Of a stretch of 13,053 nucleotides of DNA, positions 1-7,435 are shown one piece after another; within the stretch, counting starts at the first letter, position 1; each line of letters begins with the position of its first letter. Source of the stretch: an uncultured Collinsella sp. (GTDB taxonomy: Bacteria; Actinomycetota; Coriobacteriia; Coriobacteriales; Coriobacteriaceae); NCBI GenBank assembly GCA_900544875.1, contig UQWS01000034.1:1-13053 (forward strand), read 5' to 3'. Below the pieces are notes generated by a model. That model was not told the origin of the DNA and did no database searches. It worked only from the letters and a program-made list of their open reading frames with translations. A program made the position numbers and the translations under genes.

Positions 1-894
1 GTCGATTGCCATACCCACACCTCGTTTTCGGACGGGCATGCCTCGTTTGAGGACAACGTCCGTGCCGCTGCTGCGGCAGGCTGCCGCGTCATGGTCTCGA
101 CTGACCACCTCACCCTGCCCGCCAGCATGGACGCCAACTGCGAAGTGCAAGTTGTCGAGGGCGACCTGACGGCGCATCGCCTGGCATTTGAGGACGCCCG
201 CAAGCTCGCCGCGCAAATCGCGCCGGAGCTCGCCTTTATCTACGGTTTTGAATGCGATTGGTACGAGGGTTGCGAGCCCTTGGTGGAGCGCTGGTCCGCT
301 GGTGCCGTAGTGCGCTTGGGCAGTGTGCACTGGATTGGCGATCCGGGCGATATCATGGCCGGCGCTGCGGGCACGGCAGGGACAGAGGACGTCGCGCGCC
401 CCGATACGCCCGACTCACGCTGCGGCTGGATCGACGACGATACCAACCTGCATGTTTGGGAAAACCTGGGCGTGCGCGGCGTATGGGGGCGCTACGTCGA
501 CGACTGGTGCCGCGCCTGCGAAAGCTCACTCAACTTTGACGTGATGGCCCACCCCGACCTGGTCATGCGCTTTTCGAAGGAAGGCTTTGCACCCGACTTT
601 GACCCCGCTCCGTTTTGGGGGCAGATGGCCGAGTGCGCTCACGACACTGGTCGCCGTGTCGAGGTCTCGACCGCCGCGCCGCGCAAGGGCCTCGACGACT
701 ATTACCCCTCGACGGGGCTTTTGCGTTGCTTCGCCCACGCCGAGGTGCCGATTACTTTTGGCTCGGACGCACACCGCGCCTGCGACATCTGCTGGAATAT
801 CCGCGAGGCCCAGACCCACGCCTACGACTGCGGCTACCGAACCTTCGATATCCCCCACCCCACCGGCGAATGGGAATCCACGCCCCTCGCCTAA
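1..894 (+). CDS. PHP-family phosphoesterase, probable histidinol-phosphatase (5' end outside window)
   Basis: The reading frame is open from base 1 to the TAA at 892-894, so at least 297 residues are present and only a short N-terminus is probably missing. Seen: a PHP metal-site signature HTHTSFSDG at residues 4-12 of the visible part, then STDHLTLP, YGFECDW, GSVHWIGD, MAHPDLV and, near the end, FGSDAHR. These fit the clustered His/Asp/Glu metal ligands of the HisJ/HisK type of PHP phosphatase, which removes phosphate from L-histidinol phosphate. The position, convergent with a his operon that lacks any other histidinol-phosphatase, supports that role (inference). A segment rich in G, A and D around residues 115-165 makes it somewhat longer than the usual ~270-residue HisJ. 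Other PHP phosphoesterases cannot be excluded. Confidence 0.8.
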   Translation, partial: VDCHTHTSFSDGHASFEDNVRAAAAAGCRVMVSTDHLTLPASMDANCEVQVVEGDLTAHRLAFEDARKLAAQIAPELAFIYGFECDWYEGCEPLVERWSAGAVVRLGSVHWIGDPGDIMAGAAGTAGTEDVARPDTPDSRCGWIDDDTNLHVWENLGVRGVWGRYVDDWCRACESSLNFDVMAHPDLVMRFSKEGFAPDFDPAPFWGQMAECAHDTGRRVEVSTAAPRKGLDDYYPSTGLLRCFAHAEVPITFGSDAHRACDICWNIREAQTHAYDCGYRTFDIPHPTGEWESTPLA

Positions 895-923
895 GACTAG
901 CCGTTAGGGACGTGCTTAAACGA

Positions 924-1241
924 CTAGTGGCGGCGGGCGTTGAGCTCGCCGGCCAGTTCGTCGAGGGTGATGCCGTAGCGCTCGAGCGTCACGAGCAAGT
1001 GGTAGATCAGGTCGCCGGCCTCGTAGCGGATGTGATCGTGATCGTTATCCTTGCAGGCCATGATCACCTCGCTCGCCTCCTCGGCAAGCTTCTTGAGTAG
1101 CTCGTCCTCGACATCGGTCAGCAGGCGGGCGGTATAGCTCTCCTCCAGCGACGCGTCGCGACGGCCACGAATCACCTCGGCCAGCCCCGTCAGCGTCTCG
1201 CCAATGTTTCCCGGCTGCACGTTAGCTGTTCTGACTCCCAT
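924..1241 (-). CDS. hisE: Phosphoribosyl-ATP pyrophosphatase HisE
   Basis: This 105-residue protein hydrolyses phosphoribosyl-ATP to phosphoribosyl-AMP and pyrophosphate, the second step of histidine synthesis, in the cytoplasm. Seen: the all-alpha MazG-like signature with EEASE at residues 54-58 and EAGDLIYH at 74-81, which supply the Mg-binding acidic residues. The length is normal for a stand-alone HisE (about 90-110). The ATG is preceded by AGAGG about 8 nt upstream. It is the last gene of the his operon, 15 nt after the 75-residue small gene, and its stop lies only 29 bp from the stop of the convergent PHP gene. HisE is separate from HisI here, unlike the HisIE fusion of enterobacteria. 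Confidence 0.95.
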   Translation of the reverse strand: MGVRTANVQPGNIGETLTGLAEVIRGRRDASLEESYTARLLTDVEDELLKKLAEEASEVIMACKDNDHDHIRYEAGDLIYHLLVTLERYGITLDELAGELNARRH

Positions 1242-1256
1242 GGTTATTTCCTCTCG

Positions 1257-1484
1257 TTACTGCAGCGTAAAGTAATTACCGGTCTCATCGAACCGAGGCT
1301 TTGCGCCCTTTTTCTCAAAGAACTCAACGATGACGGCATGGGCCTCATCGAGCCTTTCCTTCTCGGCCTCGAGCCAAAGCGACTGCGCCCCGCAGGCATC
1401 GGTCAGGTGCACGCGGCACGGCACGCCCACGCGGAGGAGCTCGGCGTTGCAGTCAGCGACTTCGAACGGCGTCACGACCTTCAT
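1257..1484 (-). CDS. Small conserved-looking protein between hisI and hisE (possible RDAC-type family)
   Basis: This 75-residue cytoplasmic protein has no signal peptide or membrane segment. Its start overlaps the hisI stop in an ATGA arrangement (1481-1484), so its translation is probably coupled to hisI. Seen: cysteines at 12, 23 and 31, a central motif HLTDACGAQSLWLE, and a predicted helix at about 40-60 (EKERLDEAHAVIVEFFEKKG). From memory the central motif resembles small Firmicutes proteins nicknamed RDAC, with an R-D-A-C-G-x-Q-S-F-W-like core, but here the R is a T; this assignment is tentative. The function is unknown. Position between two consecutive pathway enzymes suggests a role linked to HisI/HisE or to operon control (inference). 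Operon placement and overlap make it very likely to be a real gene. Confidence 0.8.
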   Translation of the reverse strand: MKVVTPFEVADCNAELLRVGVPCRVHLTDACGAQSLWLEAEKERLDEAHAVIVEFFEKKGAKPRFDETGNYFTLQ

Positions 1485-1822
1485 CGTGTTTCCCCCTTTA
1501 CGTGCTTAAAGAAGCAGGTACGGTTGCCGGTATGGCAGGCAGGACCCGGCGAGTCGACCTTGACCAGCAGCGTATCGCTATCGCAGTCGGCCCAGAGCTC
1601 CTTGACCTCCTGCATGTTGCCGCTCGTCGCGCCCTTGTTCCAGAGCTCCTGGCGGCTGCGGCTCCAAAACCACGTGGTGCCGGTCTTGAGCGTCAGCCCC
1701 ACCGACTCCTCGTTCATCCAAGCAACCATAAGCACCTCGCCGGTGTCATACTGCTGAACCACGCAAGGAATCAGCCCGCGGGCGTCGTATTTGAGCTTTG
1801 CTGCGGTTGTCACTTGCTCCAT
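1481..1822 (-). CDS. hisI: Phosphoribosyl-AMP cyclohydrolase HisI
   Basis: This 113-residue zinc enzyme opens the purine ring of phosphoribosyl-AMP, the third step of the pathway. Seen: the FWSRSRQELWNKGATSGN core at 52-69, the acidic Mg site DCDSD at 79-83, and zinc-site cysteines C80, C96 and C103 within GPACHTGNRTCF. The length matches single-domain HisI proteins of actinobacteria, and HisE is encoded separately two genes downstream. Its ATG directly abuts the TAA of hisF with no spacer, and its own stop overlaps the start of the 75-residue gene by 4 nt, both typical of translational coupling. Confidence 0.96.
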   Translation of the reverse strand: MEQVTTAAKLKYDARGLIPCVVQQYDTGEVLMVAWMNEESVGLTLKTGTTWFWSRSRQELWNKGATSGNMQEVKELWADCDSDTLLVKVDSPGPACHTGNRTCFFKHVKGETR

Positions 1823-2605
1823 TTAAAAATCCAATCTGACAGGGATACCCTGGCTGGCCATATATTCCTTCACCTGGCGAATGCTGAAGGTTCCAAAGTG
1901 AAAGACGCTCGCCGCCAGCACAGCATCGGCCTCGCCCTCGATCACACCCTCGGCAAAATGCTCGAGCGTGCCCACGCCACCGCTCGCAATGACGGGGATT
2001 GGCACCGCACGTGCCACGGCGCGGGTGAGCGCCAGGTCAAAGCCGGCCTTGGTGCCGTCGCGATCCATGCTGGTAAGCAAGATCTCGCCAGCGCCGCGAC
2101 GAGCCGCCTCCTCGGCCCATGCCACCGCGTCGATGCCCGTGGCGTTGCGACCTCCGGCCGTGAAGACCTCCCACTTGTCGGCACCGGATGCGCCGGGCAG
2201 GCCGACACGTTTGGCATCGATCGCCACGACCACGGCCTGGCTGCCAAACGCCGCGGCAGCCTGGCTAATCAGCGACGGGTCGCGCACAGCCGCCGAATTG
2301 AGCGACACCTTGTCGGCACCGGCTGCAACCATGGTGCGCATGCCCGCCAGGTCGCGAAAGCCGCCGCCCACGGTATAGGGAATAGCGAGCTCCTCGGCCG
2401 CGTGCGCCGCCATCTCGATGGTCGTCGCACGGTTGTCACTCGTCGCGGTAATGTCCAAAAATACGACCTCGTCCGCACCTTCGCGGTCGTAGGCGCGCGC
2501 CAGCTCCACCGGGTCGCCCGCATCGCGCAGGCTCACAAAGTTGACGCCCTTGACCACACGGCCGTCCTTGACGTCCAGGCAGGGAATAACGCGTTTGGCA
2601 AGCAT
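1823..2605 (-). CDS. hisF: Imidazole glycerol phosphate synthase cyclase subunit HisF
   Basis: This 260-residue TIM barrel is the cyclase/lyase half of imidazole glycerol phosphate synthase. It uses ammonia delivered by HisH to convert PRFAR to IGP and AICAR. Seen: the opening RVIPCLDVKDGRVVKGVNF with catalytic Asp11, phosphate-binding GGGFRD at 80-84, and the second catalytic Asp at residue 130 within VVVAIDAKR. ASGGVG follows in the C-terminal half. Length and both catalytic aspartates match the family exactly. The gene lies 3 nt after hisA and abuts hisI. Confidence 0.97.
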   Translation of the reverse strand: MLAKRVIPCLDVKDGRVVKGVNFVSLRDAGDPVELARAYDREGADEVVFLDITATSDNRATTIEMAAHAAEELAIPYTVGGGFRDLAGMRTMVAAGADKVSLNSAAVRDPSLISQAAAAFGSQAVVVAIDAKRVGLPGASGADKWEVFTAGGRNATGIDAVAWAEEAARRGAGEILLTSMDRDGTKAGFDLALTRAVARAVPIPVIASGGVGTLEHFAEGVIEGEADAVLAASVFHFGTFSIRQVKEYMASQGIPVRLDF

Positions 2606-2608
2606 GGA

Positions 2609-3352
2609 CTACTCCTCCCCTCGGGCGGAGGCCAGTGCCTGTACCAGCGCAAAGTTGCCCTCATAGAGCGCGCGACCGGTAATGGCGCCTTCAATCGCGT
2701 CCTCGCCCACCGCGGCCAGCGCGCGGATGTCGTCGAGCGCCGAGATGCCGCCCGAGGCCACGACGGAAAAACCCGCGACCTCGGCAACATGGCGATACGC
2801 CGCCACGTCGATGCCCGTCTGCATGCCATCGCGCGCGATGTCGGTGTACACCAGGTGCTTAAAGCCCAGCTCGGAAAGCTGCGCCACCGCATCGTCGAGC
2901 GCCACGCCCGCGCCATCGCGCCAGCCGTTCACCTTGACCTGGCCGTCACGGGCGGCGATATCTGCGACCAGCAGCTCGCCAAAGCCGCGAGCCGCCACCT
3001 CGGCAAATCCCGGCTCGGTCACGAGCACCGTACCCAGCGCGATGCGACGCGCGCCAAAGGCGGCCAGCTCGTCAATGCGCGCGAGCGAGCGAACGCCGCC
3101 GCCCACGTCCACGGACAGGCCGTCGACGCCGCAGATGGCCTTAATCGCCGCCGAGTTGGCAGCACACGCGTCCTCGGCCTCGCCAAAGGCAGCGGACAGG
3201 TCGACGACGTGCACCCAGCTCGCACCCTGCTCGGCAAACGAGCGGGCGACGGCGACGGGGTCGTCGGAATATACCTTGCAGCGGCTGCGGTCGCCGCGCT
3301 CCAGGCGCACGACCTTGCCGCCGATCAGATCGATTGCGGGAAACAGGATCAT
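2609..3352 (-). CDS. hisA: ProFAR isomerase HisA
   Basis: This 247-residue half-barrel-repeat TIM protein carries out the Amadori rearrangement of ProFAR to PRFAR. Seen: N-terminal FPAIDLIGGKVVRL with the catalytic base Asp8, DVGGGVRS at 82-89, a second Asp at 131 in VADIAARDG, and YTDIARDGMQTG at 169-180. The C-terminal ASGGIS and EGAITGRALYEG phosphate-binding motifs are present. It could in principle have PriA-like double activity (HisA plus TrpF), as in many actinobacteria, but nothing in the sequence requires that. The start overlaps the hisH stop by 4 nt (ATGA at 3349-3352). Confidence 0.95.
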   Translation of the reverse strand: MILFPAIDLIGGKVVRLERGDRSRCKVYSDDPVAVARSFAEQGASWVHVVDLSAAFGEAEDACAANSAAIKAICGVDGLSVDVGGGVRSLARIDELAAFGARRIALGTVLVTEPGFAEVAARGFGELLVADIAARDGQVKVNGWRDGAGVALDDAVAQLSELGFKHLVYTDIARDGMQTGIDVAAYRHVAEVAGFSVVASGGISALDDIRALAAVGEDAIEGAITGRALYEGNFALVQALASARGEE

Positions 3353-4050
3353 CGGCCGGCCTCCTCGACGATGTTGACGAAGTTCTTAAGGATGCGCTGT
3401 CCCAGCGCCGAGGATTTCTCGGGATGGAACTGGCAGCCCCACACGTTGCCATGGCGCACGATGCACGGGAAGCTCCGCGTGTAATGCGTGCGCGCCAGAA
3501 TATCGGCGGCATCGGCATCGTCTGCCACCGCGTAGCTGTGGGTGAAGTACATGTTGGCGCCCTCGGCAAAACCGGCAAGCAGCGGATCGGCCGCGCCGGC
3601 GGGCGTCATGTGCACCTGGTCCCAGCCCACGTGCGGCACCTTTAGGCGGCTCGACTCCAAGCGCGTGCACGAGCCGCGCATAATGCCCAGGCCATCGACC
3701 CAGGGGCCGCCGGCCCGCTCGGGGGCGTTGCCGTCCGCGGCCGCGCCCTCATCCGCCGGCACGCCCTCGTTGCCGCGCTCAAAAAATAGCTGAAGGCCCA
3801 GGCAGATGCCGAGCAACGGAGTTCCAGCGGCGACGGCATCGAGCACCACGTCCGCCTCGCCGCTCTGGCGCATAAAGGCGATCGCGTCATAGAACGCGCC
3901 CACGCCCGGGATGACCAGGCCGTCGGCGCGGCGGATCTGCTCCGGATCGTCCGACGTGCAGGCGGCGGCACCGGCGCGCGCAAGCCCGCGCACGACGCTC
4001 GACAAGTTGCCCTTGTGGTAGTCGACCACCACAATCTTCGGTTCGTCCAC
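3349..4050 (-). CDS. hisH: Imidazole glycerol phosphate synthase glutaminase subunit HisH
   Basis: This class-I glutamine amidotransferase supplies ammonia to HisF. I chose the GTG at 4048-4050 as start because GGGAGG lies about 6 nt upstream and the protein then begins MDEPKIVVVDYHKGNLSSV, like other HisH. An in-frame ATG at 4069-4071 has a poorer ribosome site and would add seven residues. Seen, with 233 residues: PGVGAF at 49-53, nucleophile Cys83 in LLGICLGLQ, YFTHSYAV at 168-175, and His209 and Glu211 in CQFHPEKS, which complete the triad. A low-complexity G/A/D insert at about 93-118 makes it longer than the usual ~200 residues. It is separated from hisB by a 138-nt gap with an inverted repeat. 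Confidence 0.93.
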   Translation of the reverse strand: MDEPKIVVVDYHKGNLSSVVRGLARAGAAACTSDDPEQIRRADGLVIPGVGAFYDAIAFMRQSGEADVVLDAVAAGTPLLGICLGLQLFFERGNEGVPADEGAAADGNAPERAGGPWVDGLGIMRGSCTRLESSRLKVPHVGWDQVHMTPAGAADPLLAGFAEGANMYFTHSYAVADDADAADILARTHYTRSFPCIVRHGNVWGCQFHPEKSSALGQRILKNFVNIVEEAGR

Positions 4051-4075
4051 GCGACCCTCCCTTTTTCCCATTCAA

Positions 4076-4190
4076 AACCTGCCAAAAAGGGACAGGTTTA
4101 TTTTGGTCGGTAAAACGTTTACCCACCGCATGAGACAGCATTTCCGCAGATAAAACCTGCCAAAATAAACCTGTCCCTTTTTGGCAGGTT
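4076..4190. repeat. Perfect 31-bp inverted repeat between hisB and hisH (REP/MITE-like)
   Basis: The left arm is 4076-4106 and the right arm 4160-4190. They are exact reverse complements and enclose 53 bp. Each arm carries a GGGACAGG / CCTGTCCC core. The right half can also fold by itself: AACCTGCCAAAA at 4154-4165 pairs perfectly with 4179-4190 around a 13-nt loop. The left half has only an imperfect version of that hairpin, so the element looks like two REP-like hairpins in opposite orientation. The right arm covers the last two bases of the hisB stop codon region. No target-site duplication is visible. Similar GGGACAG-type palindromes are associated with IS200-like/RAYT transposases elsewhere (inference). 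In mRNA it would form a very stable stem between hisB and hisH. Confidence 0.9.
4109..4123. promoter_or_regulatory. Short palindrome inside the hisB-hisH repeat, possible operator
   Basis: GGTAAA and TTTACC are separated by ACG, giving a 15-bp odd-centred palindrome in the spacer between the two 31-bp arms. LacI-family operators often have a GTAAACGTTTAC-like form with an even centre, so the match is imperfect. It may simply be part of the repeat element. There is no further evidence that a regulator binds here. Confidence 0.2.
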
Positions 4191-4776
4191 ACAGCGAGCC
4201 CTTGGTGCTGGGGATGCCTTGCACGCGGGGATCGAGCTCGCAGGCGTGGCGCAGCGTGCGGCCCACGGCCTTAAAGGCGGCCTCGATTATGTGATGCGAG
4301 TTGCCGCCCGCTAGCTCGCGCACATGCAGCGTGAGTTTGGCATCGCGCGCAAAGGCGTAGAAGAATTCGACAGCCAGCTCGGTATCAAAGCTGCCCACGC
4401 GCTCAGTCGGTACGGGCAGCTCGCAATAGGCCTGCCCGCGACCTGAGATGTCCACGGCGGCCATCACGAGTGTCTCGTCCATGGCAATCGCCGCGTCGGC
4501 AAAGCGTGTAATGCCCGCCTTGTCACCCAGCGCTTGGCAAAACGCCTCGCCCAGCACAATGCCCGTATCCTCGACGGTGTGGTGCGCATCGACCTCCACG
4601 TCGCCCACCGCGTGCACCGTCAGATCGAACAGGCCATGACGGCCAAAGGCGTTGAGCATGTGGTCGAAAAACGGTACGCCGGTCGAGATATCGCACACGC
4701 CGTTCCCGTCCAGGTCGAGCTTGACGACAATGTCGGTCTCACCCGTCTTGCGGGTCACCTCGGCATAACGGCCCAT
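4189..4776 (-). CDS. hisB: Imidazoleglycerol-phosphate dehydratase HisB
   Basis: This 195-residue monofunctional dehydratase converts imidazole glycerol phosphate to imidazole acetol phosphate, using Mn bound by two histidine-rich motifs. Seen: GVPFFDHMLNAFGRHG at 33-48, DAHHTVEDTG at 63-72 and GGNSHHIIEAAFKA at 157-170, so both metal-binding duplicates are intact. There is no N-terminal HAD phosphatase domain, unlike the bifunctional E. coli HisB. The operon therefore needs a separate histidinol-phosphatase, which the PHP gene at the left edge could provide. The start directly abuts the hisC stop. The stop codon (TTA on the + strand at 4189-4191) partly lies in the 31-bp repeat arm. Confidence 0.97.
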   Translation of the reverse strand: MGRYAEVTRKTGETDIVVKLDLDGNGVCDISTGVPFFDHMLNAFGRHGLFDLTVHAVGDVEVDAHHTVEDTGIVLGEAFCQALGDKAGITRFADAAIAMDETLVMAAVDISGRGQAYCELPVPTERVGSFDTELAVEFFYAFARDAKLTLHVRELAGGNSHHIIEAAFKAVGRTLRHACELDPRVQGIPSTKGSL

Positions 4777-5892
4777 CTACATCCCCTCCTTCACCAGCGC
4801 GGCAAACGCAGCCAGCACCTCATCGTTTTCCTGCGGCGTACCCACAGTGATGCGCAGACAGTCCGCAAGCCCCGGCGCGTAGCTAAAGTCGCGCACCAAA
4901 ATTGAATACTCGTCGCGCAGACGCTCGCGCACACGCGTGGCATGCGGCGTGCGCACGAGCACACAGTTCGCCGCGCTCGGCCATGCCTCCACGGGCAGGC
5001 CCTCGGCAGCCATCGCTTGCAGGGCGCACAGCTCGCGCTCGCGCTCGGATGCGATCTGCGCCACAACGGGCGCGTACGCATCGCGGGCACGCACGCAGGC
5101 AAGTGCGGCGGCCTGGCTCAGCACATTGACCGAATAGATCTGGCGAATCGCCGCGAACACGTCGATGACCTCGGGAGCCGCGATCACATAACCCAGGCGC
5201 GTACCGGCGGCGCCAAACGCCTTGGACAGCGTATGCAAAATCACCAGGTTGGGATGCTTAGCGATAAGCCCTTGCGCCGTGGTGGCAGCGCCAAACGAAT
5301 CGTCGGCAAACTCCACGTAGGCCTCGTCGACCATCACCATGCCGGGGCACGCATCGCATAGGGCCGCGACAAAGTCGAGTGGCGCCACGTCGCCCGTGGG
5401 ATTGTTGGGCGAGGTCACGATCGCCAGGTTGCACGCGGGTGCCGCCGCAAGTACGGCAGCCTGGTCGAGCTCAAAAGTCGCCGGGTCGCGCCACACGTCA
5501 AGCACCTCGGTCTGGCAGAGCGACGCAAAGAACGCATACTCGCTAAAGCACGGCGGGCAGTTGAGCAGGGTCCGCCCCGCGCCGCCAAACGCCAGCAGGT
5601 AGTTGTAGAGCAGCTCGTCGCCGCCGTTTCCCACGCAGATGTTCTCGCGCGTCACGCCATGCCAGGCCGCAAGCTCGTCGCGCAGGTCGTTGGACATGGG
5701 ATCGGGATAGCGGTTGAGCGGGGTGGCGGCAAGCGCCGCATCGACCGCCTCGCGCACGCCGGCAGGCACGGGATAGGTGTTCTCGTTGGCCGAAAGGTTG
5801 ATGCGCGTGGGCGTAAAGTTGGGATCGTAGGACTCAATGCCGGCCAAGTAGGGCTGGACGAGCTCCTTCATGCGAGGTGTGAGCTCGGCCAT
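4777..5892 (-). CDS. hisC: Histidinol-phosphate aminotransferase HisC
   Basis: This PLP-dependent class-I/II aminotransferase makes L-histidinol phosphate from imidazole acetol phosphate and glutamate. I chose the ATG at 5890-5892 because GGGGAGG sits about 6 nt upstream and it follows the hisD stop by one base. A more upstream ATG at 5925 has no ribosome site and would overlap hisD by 32 bp. Seen, with 371 residues: LSANENTYPVP at 33-43, RYPDP at 61-65, VGNGGDELLYN at 87-97, TSPNNPTGD at 160-168, VDEAYVEF at 188-195 and the PLP lysine K224 in TLSKAFGAAGTRLGY. It is complete and of ordinary length, and abuts hisB without spacer. Confidence 0.96.
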   Translation of the reverse strand: MAELTPRMKELVQPYLAGIESYDPNFTPTRINLSANENTYPVPAGVREAVDAALAATPLNRYPDPMSNDLRDELAAWHGVTRENICVGNGGDELLYNYLLAFGGAGRTLLNCPPCFSEYAFFASLCQTEVLDVWRDPATFELDQAAVLAAAPACNLAIVTSPNNPTGDVAPLDFVAALCDACPGMVMVDEAYVEFADDSFGAATTAQGLIAKHPNLVILHTLSKAFGAAGTRLGYVIAAPEVIDVFAAIRQIYSVNVLSQAAALACVRARDAYAPVVAQIASERERELCALQAMAAEGLPVEAWPSAANCVLVRTPHATRVRERLRDEYSILVRDFSYAPGLADCLRITVGTPQENDEVLAAFAALVKEGM

Positions 5893-5893
5893 A

Positions 5894-7330
5894 TTAGGCC
5901 TCCCCGCCGGTCGCGCCAGCGCCATCCGCGCCTGCAGCCGCCAGGTCTACGCCCTCGGCAACCGTCGCCACGGCGTCGCCCGGCCAGGCAACCTTGGTCA
6001 GGTCGGCCGCCGCCAGCGACTCGGCGCTCACGGCATCCTCGCCCTGCTTCAACATGCGGCGGCGCAGCGCAGCCGAAAGCGCGTGTGCCCACAGGCCCTC
6101 GGCCTCGGCCAGGCGCTGTGTGGCGGGAGCGTCGGAGAGCAGGCCCTCGGGCGTATAGCAAATGACGCTCGAACGCTTGACGAATTCTTCGACTGAAAGC
6201 GGGTTGGAGAACATGGCCGTGCCGCCGGTCGGCAGCGTGTGGTTGGGGCCGGCAACGTAATCGCCGAGCGGCTCGGAGCTCCAAGCGCCCACAAAGATGG
6301 CACCGGCGTTGCGAATGCCGCCGAGCAGGCCCATCGCATCCTTGCAGTGCAGCTCAAGGTGCTCGGGCGCCACGGTGTTCACGGCCTCGACGGCGGCAGC
6401 CATGTTGGCGGCCACCACGATGGTACCCTCGTTGTCGAGGGAGGCGCGCGTGATCTCGGCGCGTGGGGACTGCGCCACCAGGATGTCGATACCCGCCTCG
6501 ACCTCGCGCGCAAACTGCTCGTCGCAGGTCACCAGGTAGCAGGCAGCCAGCGGATCGTGCTCGGCCTGCGCCATCAAGTCAGCCGCGACCACCATGGGTT
6601 TGGCCGTGGCATCGGCCAACACGCAGACCTCGGAGGGACCGGCGACCATGTCGATGCCCACGTCACCCGAGACAATCTGCTTGGCAGCGGCAACAAAGGC
6701 GTTGCCCGGGCCGGTAATCTTGTCGACACGCGGAATGGTCTCGGTACCGTACGCCAGCGCGGCCACGGCCTGAGCGCCGCCCACCATATAGATCTCGTCC
6801 ACGCCGCCGAGCTTGGCCGCGGCAAGCGTGTAGGGGCTGATCAGGCCGTCCTTTTGCGGCGGGGTCACCATGACCACGCGCTTGACGCCGGCCACTTTGG
6901 CGGGAATGGCGTTCATGAGCACGGTGGAGGGATACTGCGCGCGGCCGCCCGGCACATAGATGCCGGCGGCAGCGAGCGGGGTCACCTTAACGCCGAGCAT
7001 CGTGCCGTCCGCACGCGTGGTAAACCAGCTCTGCTCGACCTCGCGCTGGTGGAATTCACGAATCTGACGCGCGGCCTTCTCGAGCGCGGCGACAAAGACA
7101 GGGTCGAGGCCTTCGAGCGCGGCATCGATCTGCTCCTGCGGCAGACGGAAGCCCTGCAGCTCGACACCGTCAAAACGCTGACAGTAATCGCGCACCGCGG
7201 CATCGCCGTTGGCGCGCACGTTGGCCACGATATCGCGGGCGGCGTCGACGATGTTTTGCGGCAGCACACCCTTGCGGTTGAGCTGGTTGGTAACGAGGCG
7301 CTCACCGGGAACAAGCTTGATAGTCTTCAT
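5894..7330 (-). CDS. hisD: Histidinol dehydrogenase HisD
   Basis: This zinc enzyme performs the last two NAD-dependent oxidations from L-histidinol to histidine. Seen in 478 residues: YVPGGRAQYPSTVLMN at 125-140, KITGPGNAFVAAAK at 204-217, DMVAGPSE at 227-234, zinc ligands Gln255 and His258 in AQAEHDP, the catalytic pair Glu323-His324 in APEHLEL, Asp357 in GDYVAGPNHTLPTGG, and His416 in LWAHALS. All key residues are present. The C-terminus after about residue 440 is an extra A/G-rich tail, making it roughly 45 residues longer than the usual ~430. The ATG has AGGGG about 9 nt upstream. It follows hisZG after a 105-nt gap, the first loose junction of the operon. Confidence 0.96.
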   Translation of the reverse strand: MKTIKLVPGERLVTNQLNRKGVLPQNIVDAARDIVANVRANGDAAVRDYCQRFDGVELQGFRLPQEQIDAALEGLDPVFVAALEKAARQIREFHQREVEQSWFTTRADGTMLGVKVTPLAAAGIYVPGGRAQYPSTVLMNAIPAKVAGVKRVVMVTPPQKDGLISPYTLAAAKLGGVDEIYMVGGAQAVAALAYGTETIPRVDKITGPGNAFVAAAKQIVSGDVGIDMVAGPSEVCVLADATAKPMVVAADLMAQAEHDPLAACYLVTCDEQFAREVEAGIDILVAQSPRAEITRASLDNEGTIVVAANMAAAVEAVNTVAPEHLELHCKDAMGLLGGIRNAGAIFVGAWSSEPLGDYVAGPNHTLPTGGTAMFSNPLSVEEFVKRSSVICYTPEGLLSDAPATQRLAEAEGLWAHALSAALRRRMLKQGEDAVSAESLAAADLTKVAWPGDAVATVAEGVDLAAAGADGAGATGGEA

Positions 7331-7363
7331 ATCGGTATCCCCTATCGGTCGAGGTTGTGTTCG

Positions 7364-7398
7364 AAAAACGAGAGGCCGGGCGGCGGCGCCAATCGGCC
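7364..7398 (-). terminator. Weak terminator-like hairpin between hisZG and hisD
   Basis: Read on the - strand, GGCCG (7398-7394) pairs with CGGCC (7378-7374), with an inner GGCG/CGCC pairing separated by an ATT bulge. A run of five T follows at 7368-7364, five bases after the stem. The stem is short and interrupted, so a complete terminator is doubtful. Partial attenuation or an mRNA-processing site between hisZG and hisD is possible. The rest of this 105-nt gap shows only the hisD ribosome site. Confidence 0.3.
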
Positions 7399-7435
7399 CG
7401 CAGCCCGTACGTTGGGGCGCCCGTGCGCGCTCGCG

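Noticed and set aside
1502..3484. 660-codon open frame on the + strand across hisI, hisF, hisA and hisH
   Set aside because: It is antisense to four clearly recognised genes with intact catalytic motifs; long antisense frames are common in GC-rich DNA, and the translation looks low-complexity with no recognisable domain.
5893..5925. Upstream ATG of hisC at 5925
   Set aside because: It has no Shine-Dalgarno sequence and overlaps hisD by 32 bp; the ATG at 5892 has GGGGAGG at good spacing.
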